The notes under the pieces: model-generated
Databases searched by the model: none
Seen by the model: the letters and a program-made list of their open reading frames with translations, nothing else
What the model was told of the DNA's origin: nothing
Shown here: one piece after another, positions 1 to 8,919 of the stretch
How positions within the stretch are numbered: position 1 is the stretch's first letter
Layout of the letters: each line of letters starts with the position of its first letter
Position numbers and translations under genes: made by a program
Source of the DNA: Chryseobacterium jejuense
GTDB lineage: Bacteria; Bacteroidota; Bacteroidia; Flavobacteriales; Weeksellaceae
Assembly (NCBI RefSeq): GCF_900100075.1
Contig: NZ_FNEG01000009.1
Span: forward strand, 113,400 to 177,399
Direction of reading: 5' to 3'
Length of the DNA stretch: 64,000 bases

Positions 1-210
1 GTCCTCATCTTCCGCAAGAGGAGTTACGTCTATTACAAACATACGGATATCCAAACCGATCTGAGGCGCTGCAAGACCAATTCCGTTTGCGCTGTACATC
101 GTTTCGAACATATTATCTATCAGTTCCTGTAATCCGGGATAATCTTTGTCTATATCTTTTCCCACTTTTCTCAAAACAGGATCCCCAAAAGCTCTTATCG
201 GTAATATCAT
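1..210 (-). CDS. def: Peptide deformylase, N-terminal part (cut by window edge)
   Basis: Removes the formyl group from the N-terminal methionine of new proteins. The minus-strand reading from the ATG at 210 gives MILPIRAFGDPVLR and then the family's motif 1, GIGLAAPQIG. The two metal-binding motifs (EGCLS and HExxH) would lie beyond the left edge. The ATG overlaps the TGA stop of the upstream ruvX gene as ATGA, so the two genes are probably translationally coupled. The identity is firm from motif 1; only about 70 residues are present. Confidence 0.93.
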   Translation of the reverse strand, partial: MILPIRAFGDPVLRKVGKDIDKDYPGLQELIDNMFETMYSANGIGLAAPQIGLDIRMFVIDVTPLAEDED

Positions 211-623
211 TTTAATCTTTGTTCTAAAAAATTCTGCAATATGATGGTTGCACTTACTTTATCTATTAATCCTTTTTCCTGTCTTTTCTTCTTGCTTTTT
301 CCACTTTGGGAAATAAAGAATGAAGCCATTTTGGAAGTAAATCTTTCATCAAAACGATGCACTGCAATATCCGAAAATTCTTTTTTAAATTCTTCAATGA
401 ATTTTAAAATATCGGTTTCCACCTCTGAAATATTTCCTTTCAAATCTATGGGAAGTCCAATTACTACTTCATCCACTTTATTTTCATTGAAATATTTTTT
501 TAAAAATTCCATTAAATTACGGTTCTCTACAGTGTCCAGCCCACTGGCTATAATCTGCATATCATCCGTTACAGCGATGCCGCAACGGGCTTTTCCGTAG
601 TCTATTGCAAGGATTTGTCCCAT
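207..623 (-). CDS. ruvX: RuvX/YqgF, Holliday junction resolvase-like / pre-16S rRNA nuclease
   Basis: 138 residues, the usual length of the YqgF family. The N-terminus MGQILAIDYGKARCGIAVTD carries the RNase H-like motif with the first catalytic Asp in DYG. VVIGLP follows at about 52-57 and DERFTS at about 92-97. The family is linked to 16S rRNA 5' maturation in Escherichia coli and is resolvase-like by fold. It is the first gene of a pair with def (ATGA overlap). A -7-like box lies only about 8 bases before the ATG, so the leader would be very short. Confidence 0.93.
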   Translation of the reverse strand: MGQILAIDYGKARCGIAVTDDMQIIASGLDTVENRNLMEFLKKYFNENKVDEVVIGLPIDLKGNISEVETDILKFIEEFKKEFSDIAVHRFDERFTSKMASFFISQSGKSKKKRQEKGLIDKVSATIILQNFLEQRLK

Positions 624-630
624 AAGTCTG

Positions 631-638
631 CAAATTTA
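631..638 (-). promoter_or_regulatory. Promoter -7 box for ruvX-def
   Basis: On the minus strand this reads TAAATTTG, matching the Bacteroidota -7 consensus TAnnTTTG. No clear -33 TTG was seen. The predicted transcript start is about three bases before the ruvX ATG at 623. Confidence 0.5.
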
Positions 639-738
639 GTAAAATTTACTGATTTTATTCATTACGCAGTTTTTTTATATAAATCATGTTTTATTCCATA
701 TTTTTTTTTATAATTTTAATCTTCCAAAAAACAGATAT

Positions 739-1215
739 ATGAAGAGACTCATCCTCGTAAGACATGCGAAAAGCGACTGGCCGGAAGAAACGGAGGATTT
801 TGACAGACCCTTGGCAGACAAAGGGCTGCAGGATGCTATGAACATGTCCAGATTCCTTAAAAACAATGATATTTCTATCGAATATTTTGTATCAAGCCCG
901 GCAGTCCGTGCTTTGAACACTTGTAAAATTTTCAATCAAGCTTATCAGCTGGATTGCTCTACGAATGAAAAACTATACAATCCTTCGGAAAGAAATTTTG
1001 AATCTGTAATCTATGATCTGGATGACAATCTGAGTTCGGTTGCTATTTTCTCTCATAATAATGGAATTTCCAATTTTGCCAATTCCATTTCGGAAGATAT
1101 TTTTCATTTTCCAACTTGTGGAGTAGCCGGTTTTGAAGTAGACTGTGAATCATGGTCTGAATTTGACGGTGCCAAAAAGAAACTCCTTTTCTTTTATGAG
1201 CCAGGGAAAATATAA
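739..1215 (+). CDS. SixA-type histidine phosphatase family protein
   Basis: 158 residues of the histidine phosphatase (RHG) superfamily. The N-terminus MKRLILVRHAKSDWPEETED contains the catalytic RHA-K-SDW motif typical of SixA. A second conserved His is probably in FSHNN (about 117-121). SixA dephosphorylates phosphohistidine in signalling proteins; the target here is unknown. The last 20 bases overlap the start of the next gene. The phosphatase superfamily is sure; the SixA-like substrate is inference. Confidence 0.85.
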   Translation: MKRLILVRHAKSDWPEETEDFDRPLADKGLQDAMNMSRFLKNNDISIEYFVSSPAVRALNTCKIFNQAYQLDCSTNEKLYNPSERNFESVIYDLDDNLSSVAIFSHNNGISNFANSISEDIFHFPTCGVAGFEVDCESWSEFDGAKKKLLFFYEPGKI

Positions 1216-2089
1216 CTTTATCCCGATTTTTCTTTGCACCATTGTCTTTATACTCTTTTTTTCATGTCAGAAAAAAGAGAAGACTTATTTTGAAACCATT
1301 GCCATCAATGATGTAAAACTGTCTGCCACTCCCAAACCCGGAACCTGGAGATATAATCATGATGAAAAATTTCAGCAGTTTGAAGACTTTCAAAAATCAA
1401 AAAAGATAAAACCAGAACCGGGAAAGAACACTATTTATCTACAACCTATTGGAGATTTTGATAAGCTTCAGCAAAAGGAAATTGAGCTTACAAAAGACTA
1501 TTTAAAGATTTATTTTCAGCTGGAAACGAAAATATTACCTGCTTTACCCAACAGGATTTTTCCTAAAAACGTAAAAAGAATTTTCAAAAATGGGCAGGAA
1601 CAGATATTTGCGGGCTATGTACTGGATAGTTTTTTAATTAAAAGAAAGCCAAAAGATGCAATAGTGTTTATGGGAATTACTGAAAGAGATCTTTTCCCAA
1701 GGCCAGATTGGAACTATGTTTTTGGACTAGCATCCTATGAAAATGGTGTTGGAGTTACTTCAATGTACAGATTTGCGAACGGACGTTTAACAGATTCTAA
1801 CTTTAATGAAAGCCTTTTAAGGCTTATGAAAATCAGTTCTCATGAAATTGGGCACATGTTTGGGATCAGTCATTGCCTGAATGCCAATTGTGTGATGAAC
1901 GGAACCAATACGCTTACTGAAACTGATTTTCATTATGCAAGAGCCTGCTCACTCTGCCAGAGAAAACTTAACTCCAGCATTCATTATAACAACAAAAAAA
2001 GATTATTTGAATTAAAAGAGTTCTTTGAAAGACACCATCTCAATTCAGAGTTTGCCCGTGCTGAAAAGGATATTGATCTACTTCCCTAA
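1196..2089 (+). CDS. Archaemetzincin-like zinc metalloprotease lipoprotein
   Basis: The start chosen is the ATG at 1196, because it gives a lipoprotein signal peptide (hydrophobic run FIPIFLCTIVFILFF, then SC and KK); the longer reading from 1145 would place 17 polar residues before it. Near residue 220 it has HEIGHMFGISH followed by C-x4-C-x-M and, after a spacer, CSLC. That is the archaemetzincin signature: three zinc His plus a four-Cys structural zinc site. It overlaps the phosphatase gene by 20 bases, so co-translation is likely. Archaemetzincins are peptidases of unsettled physiological role. A surface or periplasmic lipoprotein location is inferred. Confidence 0.85.
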   Translation: MSQGKYNFIPIFLCTIVFILFFSCQKKEKTYFETIAINDVKLSATPKPGTWRYNHDEKFQQFEDFQKSKKIKPEPGKNTIYLQPIGDFDKLQQKEIELTKDYLKIYFQLETKILPALPNRIFPKNVKRIFKNGQEQIFAGYVLDSFLIKRKPKDAIVFMGITERDLFPRPDWNYVFGLASYENGVGVTSMYRFANGRLTDSNFNESLLRLMKISSHEIGHMFGISHCLNANCVMNGTNTLTETDFHYARACSLCQRKLNSSIHYNNKKRLFELKEFFERHHLNSEFARAEKDIDLLP

Positions 2090-2098
2090 CATTATTCT

Positions 2099-3307
2099 CT
2101 ACTCTTTTTTATTCGCCATCTCTTTCAGATATCGATCATAGTTCATGAAAGGTTCATTGATTCGTTTATTGGCCTTTAAATAGAGCGTTCCGTCTTTATT
2201 ATTCAAAATCACATTAAATTGGCTGAGAATCTGATTTCCGAATAAGGTTGGCCTTCCTGTCGGTTTCTGAGGATCTGCAGCATTTGTTATAATATCTTTA
2301 AATTCTCTTCCGGCAATAGAAGCATTTAACCGAACCAGTTTCCTTTCATTCACCATTTGCAGCTCTTTTAAATTTTTCCAATTTTCGTCCTGACTTGTAA
2401 AGTCATCTCCAATCAGCATTGTGCCTTCTCTTCCTGTATCAAAAAGGAACCAAAAAGAATATTTTTTATTGTCCTGAGTAAAATCAACTTTGAATTTTGG
2501 GCGATTTTGCTCGTAGAATATTTCTTGTTTTTTAAACTCCTTCACTTTAGCTGGTAATTGATTATGAATCAGCATTATTTTCCTATCATAATCAATCTCA
2601 ATAATTTTATCCCTGAAAAAGCCATTCCCAACAATCAAATCTTCATCCGGTTTCATATTTCCCACTTCTGTAAGAGGAACATCTTTCCAAACGGCATCTC
2701 CTATTTGTAATCTGTTTCCAGGGCTTTTACGAGCTTCATTTACTCCTTGTGTATTACTAATTGTTGTTTTATCTGTAAAAGAAAGTTGAAGTTTTTCTGA
2801 TGAAAGTTTATTAACACAGGATGTTCCCGCTCCAAGATCAAACTGTATATTTACCTCTTCTTTTTCATTCAGAAGTCCTTTAAAATAAATTCGAGATCCT
2901 GTTATTGTAAAGGGGATTTCCAGAGGATAAGGTTTATTTTCATTTTGTTTAAGAGAAATAAAAGAAGGATCTTCTTTAGCCATGATACGAACGAAACAAC
3001 TGTCTTTTTTATTAAGCAGAACTATTAAATCATAACTTTCCCCATACTGAGCAGTAAAGCTTTGCTTCCCCTGATCTGTAACCACCTCTATCTTACTTTT
3101 TTTGTAAGGTAAATTGGTGTAATAGATATCGGGTTTTACTCTGGGATCCAGTCGCCAATCTACTTTAACATTTGCACCGTCGTAAATAATAGCTTTATCA
3201 CTTGTTGCCTTTATAACGGGAATCTGTTTTTGTGCAGAGATCATTTCCAAACACCCTGTTGAAATGAAAAGAAGTATAAAAATGACTGTAAAAAAAATAT
3301 TTTTCAT
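2099..3307 (-). CDS. Retropepsin-like aspartyl protease family protein, exported
   Basis: The ATG at 3307 starts MKNIFFTVIFILLF, a signal peptide; the upstream reading from 3340 has no such feature. Two aspartyl-protease-like motifs are visible: FDLGAGTSC (about residue 157) and FDTGREGTM (about residue 292), each in a hydrophobic-D-x-G context with predicted beta strands. The second is a normal DTG motif; the first has Leu instead of Thr/Ser. This layout resembles bacterial proteins with two retropepsin-like lobes. Activity is uncertain because of the DLG motif. A Cys after STG could be a lipobox, but the -3 residue is atypical. Confidence 0.65.
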   Translation of the reverse strand: MKNIFFTVIFILLFISTGCLEMISAQKQIPVIKATSDKAIIYDGANVKVDWRLDPRVKPDIYYTNLPYKKSKIEVVTDQGKQSFTAQYGESYDLIVLLNKKDSCFVRIMAKEDPSFISLKQNENKPYPLEIPFTITGSRIYFKGLLNEKEEVNIQFDLGAGTSCVNKLSSEKLQLSFTDKTTISNTQGVNEARKSPGNRLQIGDAVWKDVPLTEVGNMKPDEDLIVGNGFFRDKIIEIDYDRKIMLIHNQLPAKVKEFKKQEIFYEQNRPKFKVDFTQDNKKYSFWFLFDTGREGTMLIGDDFTSQDENWKNLKELQMVNERKLVRLNASIAGREFKDIITNAADPQKPTGRPTLFGNQILSQFNVILNNKDGTLYLKANKRINEPFMNYDRYLKEMANKKE

Positions 3308-3355
3308 AGTTATAAAAATTAATCCACACCAACATAACAAGCTTATTTACAAAAC

Positions 3356-3407
3356 AATAAATCCATATTATTTTACATTTAAAGATATAAAATAATATGG
3401 ATTTATT
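3356..3407 (-). terminator. Long AT-rich inverted repeat, probable terminator
   Basis: A perfect 20-base inverted repeat (arms 3356-3375 and 3388-3407, loop CATTTAAAGATA) lies between the end of the serine hydrolase gene and the start of the aspartyl protease gene, both on the minus strand. It most likely ends the hydrolase transcript. The arms are almost all A/T, with one CC/GG. Confidence 0.6.
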
Positions 3408-3429
3408 GAATTCTTCCTTAGAAAATAGT

Positions 3430-4974
3430 TTATTTTCTCTTCAGATCCAGATCATCAAAATCGAAACTGAAGTCTGTAACATCAGAAATTGCTTTTAATT
3501 TTGCAGACTGAGCTTTTCCGCTTTCATCATAATCGAATATGATATAGGCATCAGCATCATAACTTCTGTCATCCCATTTAATGATGAATGAGTTATTGGA
3601 ATATGGCAGCAATTCTCCTTTTAATCTTGGTGAATTTTTACATGAAATTCTGTAAGTACTTCCCTGCTGAGCAATTTCTACATCACCGAACCAAACATCG
3701 TTAAAAGTTCCTGTAAACTGTTCTGCTTTGGGCTGAAGTGCTTTTTCCTTTTTAAAGGCATCCGACTTTGTAAAAGCTTCTTTTTTTTGTTTATCATATT
3801 CTGCTTCTACTTTAGACATTCTGTCTCCATACGTTTTCAGCCAGTTTCTGTCTGCTACTCCAAGATAAGAATCTTTAACCGTATTGGTAATCGTGTTGAA
3901 CGCTGCTCCAGACTGTTGATTCGTTAATACAACAATCCCTAATTTAAGATCAGGAATGAGAGTAAACTGTGTTACTGTTCCTATTAATCCTCCTGTATGC
4001 TGTACTTGTTTGTGTCCTTTTACATCGCTTAGGAACCAGCCTAAACCGTATCCGTAAAAACTTGTATCATAAGGATTCTTAGCCGCTACTTTATCCGGAA
4101 TCTGTAAGCTCCAAAGCTGTTGAACATTTTTATCTGAAACTAATTTTTTACCGTCTTTAGTGGTGAAATTGTTTAATAAACATTCCGCCCAAGTTGTCAT
4201 GTCTTTAATATTACTCATAATTCCTCCTGCAGCATTACCGGTTTCATTCCAATCATGAGGAACGGCAATGGCTTTTCCGTCTACAGGTGCATGAGCATCA
4301 ATTTTATTGGTAATGGCCTTCGCTCTGTTGTAGCTTCCAAAACTGGAGGTCATTCCTACTGGTTTCATGATCCTTTGTTCAATAAATTCTGCCCAGCTTA
4401 ATCCGGAAATTCTGTGGATAACTTCACCAGCAACAATGAACATGATATTGTTATAATCTAAGGTTGTTCTGAAAGGGTTTTCAGGCTTCAGGTATCTTAC
4501 GTTGTGAACAATATCATTAACGGTTAAACTTCCGCCTTCCGGGAAAAACATCAGATCTCCCTGTCCCAGCCCTAATCCAGCTCTGTGAGTAATCAAATCT
4601 TTGATGGTCACATTTTGAGAAACGTATGGATCATACATCTGGAATTCAGGAATGTATTTAGAAACTTTATCGTTCCAGTTCAGTTTTCCTTCATCTGCCA
4701 GAATCGCCAATGCTACACAAGTGAACCCTTTTGAGTTGGAAGCAATTCCTACTAAAGTGTTATCATCCATTGCCTGTTTTGAGGTAAGAGAACGCACTCC
4801 AAATCCTTTGGAATAAGTAATTTTTCCGTCTTTTACAATTCCTACAGACATTCCTGGAACGTCAAAGGTTTTCAAAGTATTTTGGATCAGATCATCCAGT
4901 TTTTTCTCTTCAACCTGTGCATTCGCCAATCCTACGGTTAAAAGAAAAATGAAAAAAGAAAATTTCTGTTTCAT
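3430..4974 (-). CDS. Serine beta-lactamase-like hydrolase with DUF3471-type C-terminal domain
   Basis: 514 residues with signal peptide MKQKFSFFIFLLTVGLANAQ. The penicillin-binding/class C-like fold is shown by S-x-x-K in ASNSKGF (Ser about residue 80), the YNN motif in DYNNIMF (about 173), and HTGG (about 327) in place of KTG. The last ~100 residues, after the lipase-like domain, look like the DUF3471 domain often attached to these hydrolases. Such proteins are usually periplasmic esterases or D-amino peptidases rather than resistance enzymes. It is transcribed alone, with a -7 box just upstream. Confidence 0.88.
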   Translation of the reverse strand: MKQKFSFFIFLLTVGLANAQVEEKKLDDLIQNTLKTFDVPGMSVGIVKDGKITYSKGFGVRSLTSKQAMDDNTLVGIASNSKGFTCVALAILADEGKLNWNDKVSKYIPEFQMYDPYVSQNVTIKDLITHRAGLGLGQGDLMFFPEGGSLTVNDIVHNVRYLKPENPFRTTLDYNNIMFIVAGEVIHRISGLSWAEFIEQRIMKPVGMTSSFGSYNRAKAITNKIDAHAPVDGKAIAVPHDWNETGNAAGGIMSNIKDMTTWAECLLNNFTTKDGKKLVSDKNVQQLWSLQIPDKVAAKNPYDTSFYGYGLGWFLSDVKGHKQVQHTGGLIGTVTQFTLIPDLKLGIVVLTNQQSGAAFNTITNTVKDSYLGVADRNWLKTYGDRMSKVEAEYDKQKKEAFTKSDAFKKEKALQPKAEQFTGTFNDVWFGDVEIAQQGSTYRISCKNSPRLKGELLPYSNNSFIIKWDDRSYDADAYIIFDYDESGKAQSAKLKAISDVTDFSFDFDDLDLKRK

Positions 4975-4990
4975 TATTTTTTAATTTTCT

Positions 4991-4998
4991 CAAATTTA
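4991..4998 (-). promoter_or_regulatory. Promoter -7 box for the serine hydrolase
   Basis: Minus-strand TAAATTTG, a full match to TAnnTTTG, about 17 bases before the ATG at 4974. No -33 element is obvious. Confidence 0.5.
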
Positions 4999-5187
4999 GT
5001 AAATAACATGCGTCCGGAAGAGGAAAATTGTGATTTATGTGGAGAGAGGCTGCAAGAGGGAGGCTGTAAGTGCTCTAAGACGTTTAATAAAAGGGAGCTA
5101 TTTTACACTTAATCTCTTCCCTGGGCTATAATTTAATATTACTACCTACAATAACTTCCAGCCTCCTGCTCCTAACTTTTCCCCCAC

Positions 5188-5214
5188 AAAAAAACCGGAA
5201 GAAAACTCTTCCGG
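5188..5214 (-). terminator. Rho-independent terminator of the siderophore operon
   Basis: On the minus strand the stem CCGGAAGA / TCTTCCGG (arms 5207-5214 and 5195-5202, four-base loop) is followed by a run of seven T. It lies about 45 bases past the stop of the DUF4374 gene, the last gene of the operon. Confidence 0.85.
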
Positions 5215-5258
5215 CTGTCGTTAAATCAAATGATCTTATTGTACTAACAAAAAAGAAA

Positions 5259-6539
5259 TTATTTTTTAGAAATGATATTAACTCCCATTAATCGTCCACT
5301 TCCTTTAAGTTTAAACTCAACTTTTGTATTTTTAGAAACAGGGTCATAAGAACTTAAACCTGAAAAGTTATCAGCCTTATTATTAGACATAAAATAGATT
5401 CTGTTTTTATATAAGAATGGGTTCTGATAGTTGTAGAAATTATCCACAGGAATATCAAGTTTTACAGCTTTCTTTGTCTGAACATCAATTTCGTTCCAGA
5501 ACCAGATATCATTTCTATAGCCTACTCCATGCCCGCCACTGTAATAAGATGCACCTGTTGAAGGAATGGTAGTATAGATTTTATTATTGTATGCGAAAAT
5601 TCTGTTAAATTCAGCCGGCTGCACATAATTCTTCATATCAATTTCAAAGTTAGAATCGAAAGTAGTTTGCCCGTTCTTTATTCTAAGAATTTTAGATGAG
5701 TAGGCTGCATCCTGAGCTTTCATATCTGATGCTGCTACCATATAAATATCTTTGGTTACCTCATCAATACTCCATAGAACATGGTCAGTGAAAAGCCCAA
5801 GATTTGTAGTGTTAGCATATCTTGTAACGTTCTCCACTTTTTTTGAGGTCAGGTTATATACAGCAACCGCTACTTCTTTTACAACAGGTTTGATCTGCCA
5901 GTTTGCTCCTTTTTTACCAATCTGTAAATCAAGATACAATTTATCATCTCTTTTGATTAAAATTAACTGTCCTGCAGCCTGATAAGCTGTTTCTCCAGGT
6001 TCAAGGTCTCCAGGGTTAATGATTCCCGCTAATGAAGAAAGATCAATTTCTCCTGTACGCTGCATGGTTCCTGGGTTAAAAGTCTGGATTTTAAGCATTC
6101 CTCTTGAACCATCCCAATAATATCCTTCTGTATCACTTACTACAAGATAGTTAGGCTCAAATCCATTGTTTTGGGTAGCGATGAAGCCTTTTGAAGAAAT
6201 ATTTCCGGCATTATCAGCTGTAAGTTTAGAAAAACCCTCTTCCGAAGATGCTGCACCACCAAGTCTGTACATATTCTCCCCGAAAGCTTTTCCCCCTGCA
6301 GAATACGCAATCTGATAGAAAGGTTTCTTGTCAGCTAATGAAAGTTCTCCCTGAGGAAGTTCTGAGAATGAATAAATATTTCCACCCCATCCAGCTGTAC
6401 TGTTATAAATGATCCAGCTGTCTTTAGTTTGTGTTGTTGGTTGTTTTTGCTCTTCAATATTGTCATCGCTGCTGCAATGGGTAAAAAGCAAGAGGCTTAA
6501 TGCAGATAAAAGTATTGAAATCGGTTTTGATTTTCTCAT
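5259..6539 (-). CDS. DUF4374 family lipoprotein of the siderophore operon
   Basis: 426 residues. The N-terminus has a lipoprotein signal (LLLFTHC, then SSDD, an acidic linker common in Bacteroidota surface lipoproteins). The body consists of repeated beta-strand stretches with Trp/Tyr/Gly turns, consistent with a propeller-like fold. I recognise it as DUF4374, a family that commonly sits next to TonB-dependent siderophore receptors in Bacteroidota. It starts 10 bases after the receptor stop, so it is co-transcribed. A role as an outer-membrane-associated partner of the receptor is inference. Confidence 0.78.
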   Translation of the reverse strand: MRKSKPISILLSALSLLLFTHCSSDDNIEEQKQPTTQTKDSWIIYNSTAGWGGNIYSFSELPQGELSLADKKPFYQIAYSAGGKAFGENMYRLGGAASSEEGFSKLTADNAGNISSKGFIATQNNGFEPNYLVVSDTEGYYWDGSRGMLKIQTFNPGTMQRTGEIDLSSLAGIINPGDLEPGETAYQAAGQLILIKRDDKLYLDLQIGKKGANWQIKPVVKEVAVAVYNLTSKKVENVTRYANTTNLGLFTDHVLWSIDEVTKDIYMVAASDMKAQDAAYSSKILRIKNGQTTFDSNFEIDMKNYVQPAEFNRIFAYNNKIYTTIPSTGASYYSGGHGVGYRNDIWFWNEIDVQTKKAVKLDIPVDNFYNYQNPFLYKNRIYFMSNNKADNFSGLSSYDPVSKNTKVEFKLKGSGRLMGVNIISKK

Positions 6540-6549
6540 GATTATAATA

Positions 6550-8916
6550 TTAAAAAATTGTATACGTTAATTTCAGATGATAAGATCTTGTAGGTTTCTG
6601 TGCGTTATAATTATCGTAAAGTCTTTCGTTCGTAAGATTGTTAACGCTAAAATTAATGGCCAGCTTAGGGTCTGCCAGGAAGTAGGTAACTCCTACACCT
6701 ACATCCACCATTCCCAGCCTTCCATCATTCGGAATAAGGAGATCGCTGGAAGCAATAGTAGCTTTGGAAAACAATCCCGGCTCAAGGTTTTTCGGTACAG
6801 GATATAGCAGAAAACGATGTACGTAATTAATGTTATAGTACAGCTCTATCTTATCCTTCATATTGAGAATATCTGAAAAATTCAGTCTCAGATAATGGTT
6901 TCCAAATAAGTAAGGAATATTCGGTTGTCTGGCATCTTCCCAGATACTTTCGGAACCGGAAAGGTTTTTAAGCCTTATATCCTGATAGGTAAAATTGAAT
7001 CCTGTCTGAATATTTTTTATAGGCTGGTAGTTAATTTCATACTCTAATCCCAGAATTCGGTTATCATAATAGTTCTGATACCTTCCATAAGGATTATCCG
7101 GTATCATGAATATTGTGTTTTTAACATTTCGATAGAAGAGATTCAAGCTTGTATTCAGCTTATAATTCGATGAAGTATAATCCAGAACAACATTGACGTT
7201 ATCACTTTTTTCAGGTTCAAGGTCAAGATTTTCTTTGATTAAAATTCCGTCTCCGAAAATTTCGGTTTCATCAGGAAGTCGAACTGCTTTCTCATAAGAT
7301 AATTTCAGAATAAAATTTTTAGGCTTATAGCTTATTCCCGCCATATATCCTGATGCATTTTTATTCCGGTCAGACTCCCATGTAAAATTATATTTATCCG
7401 TAGTATATCCTTTAGAACTGAAGAAGTAATTCTTTACCCCAAGCACAGTTTCCACTTTTCGGTCAAGCCAATGAGACACCAATCCCAAAGCTGCAATATT
7501 CTTATTGTAAATCGCTGGAATTTTAAGTACATCTTCGCCATTTATATTGATAGCTCCATAAGGATCACTTCCTTTTCTTCGTTGATAGAAATACATATTT
7601 CCAAATTCCAGGCTGTGGTTATTATTGATCCGGAATGCGGCATTAAGCCTTGTATGAAACATGTTATAATTCATTTTCATATCATTCCCTTTATTGATCT
7701 CACCAACGCTGTTTTCATTACTGAAAGTTGAATCTCCCAGCCAATTGTATCTTCGCCTGCTGATATCCACAAAAGAATTGTTATATCTGGCAAAAGCAGT
7801 CATTAAATCTAGTTTCAGACGATTATCAAAGAACATTTTTTTATACTGGAGATAACCCGTCACATTATTTTCTTTGGCAAAAGCTTCACCATAAGGTTTT
7901 CTCATTTCAAGGTCATTCTGAATCTCTTTATAGAAATGAGAATAGATAAACCCGACTCTAAAGTCATTGGCCCAGCTTTTATTTCTTACACCAGTATAGA
8001 CTTCCATATAAGAAGCTTCGGTATCGTCATGAAACCTTTTGGCTTCTACTTTTTTAAGATTGGCAGTCTCAGGATCGATAACATCACCCAGAATTTTATA
8101 ATTGTTCTTTGAAAATACATAACTTGCCTGCGTTCCAACATAGAACAGGCTGTCTTTTTTCCCTATAAATACTGCATTAAGATGAGATTTATAAGTACTG
8201 AATGATGCAATCTCATTAGATATTTCGAGGTTGTCTTTTTGTATAGGTTTTGAGATAAAATTGATCCCGCCTCCTAAGGCATCAGATGCCAAAGAAATAG
8301 GCATTACTCCTTTATACACATCTACCCTGTCCAGCATATTGGGAGATAAAACATTCGGATTAAAGCTATGTCCATAAAATTCAATAGGGACTCCATCCCT
8401 GAAAATTCTGACTGCTTTCCCCTGAAGACCTCCAAGATTAACCTGAAATCCTGAACCAACACCGCCTTCTGTACGAAGCTTAATTCCGGTTGCCATATTA
8501 AGTATTTCACCAATATTGTTGGCCTGGCTTTTTACGGCCTGCATATCAACAATCTTAACACTTAACGGAGTTTCTTTGAGTTTCTCCAGTTTCTTTTTAC
8601 CTCTGATATACACCTCATCAATACGGTTTGCATCTGAAATTGCTATTTCATACTTCTGACGTGACTGGCAGTTGATATCTAACGTATCATTATAAATAAC
8701 TTTATTCTGATACAACACAGACACCTTTACAGGACCATCCGATACCTCAGCAAAATCAACAGTTCCTTGTTTTGAAATCTTTTTCTTTTCGCCGTTAATC
8801 ACTACATACACCTCATCGTTATTATAGTTTTTGATGTTTTTAACAACTAAAGTAATTGGACAGGCAGCCAATGCTAAGGAAGAAAGTACAGAAATCAGAA
8901 AAAATATACGCTTCAT
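6550..8916 (-). CDS. TonB-dependent outer-membrane receptor, probably for a siderophore
   Basis: 788 residues. A signal peptide (MKRIFFLISVLSSLALAAC) is followed by a ~95-residue beta domain. Then comes the TonB-box-like region (DEVYIRGKKK) and a plug domain with NIGEILNMATGIKLRTEGG, FRDGVPIEFYG and DVYKGVMPISLASDALGG. The rest is a ~22-strand barrel ending in the aromatic residue LTYTIF. The gene sits 3 bases after a lysine/ornithine N-monooxygenase gene and before DUF4374. The ligand is therefore most likely the hydroxamate siderophore made by this operon; a xenosiderophore is possible. Confidence 0.9.
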   Translation of the reverse strand: MKRIFFLISVLSSLALAACPITLVVKNIKNYNNDEVYVVINGEKKKISKQGTVDFAEVSDGPVKVSVLYQNKVIYNDTLDINCQSRQKYEIAISDANRIDEVYIRGKKKLEKLKETPLSVKIVDMQAVKSQANNIGEILNMATGIKLRTEGGVGSGFQVNLGGLQGKAVRIFRDGVPIEFYGHSFNPNVLSPNMLDRVDVYKGVMPISLASDALGGGINFISKPIQKDNLEISNEIASFSTYKSHLNAVFIGKKDSLFYVGTQASYVFSKNNYKILGDVIDPETANLKKVEAKRFHDDTEASYMEVYTGVRNKSWANDFRVGFIYSHFYKEIQNDLEMRKPYGEAFAKENNVTGYLQYKKMFFDNRLKLDLMTAFARYNNSFVDISRRRYNWLGDSTFSNENSVGEINKGNDMKMNYNMFHTRLNAAFRINNNHSLEFGNMYFYQRRKGSDPYGAININGEDVLKIPAIYNKNIAALGLVSHWLDRKVETVLGVKNYFFSSKGYTTDKYNFTWESDRNKNASGYMAGISYKPKNFILKLSYEKAVRLPDETEIFGDGILIKENLDLEPEKSDNVNVVLDYTSSNYKLNTSLNLFYRNVKNTIFMIPDNPYGRYQNYYDNRILGLEYEINYQPIKNIQTGFNFTYQDIRLKNLSGSESIWEDARQPNIPYLFGNHYLRLNFSDILNMKDKIELYYNINYVHRFLLYPVPKNLEPGLFSKATIASSDLLIPNDGRLGMVDVGVGVTYFLADPKLAINFSVNNLTNERLYDNYNAQKPTRSYHLKLTYTIF

Positions 8917-8919
8917 AGT

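Noticed and set aside
241..600. Plus-strand 119-codon ORF opposite ruvX.
   Set aside because: Antisense shadow of a well-identified gene, with low-complexity Ser/Phe/Leu composition.
1145..1195. Upstream start for the archaemetzincin gene.
   Set aside because: It would add 17 polar residues ahead of a perfect lipoprotein signal; the ATG at 1196 is better.
5008..5112. A 34-codon plus-strand ORF (MRPEEENCDLCGERLQEGGC...) with a zinc-ribbon-like CxxC ... CxC pattern.
   Set aside because: It lies in an intergenic stretch of repeated AGGCTG/CAGCCT motifs that also recur nearby in reverse, overlaps the promoter region of the divergent gene, and has no credible start signal. Chance coding of a repeat is more likely.
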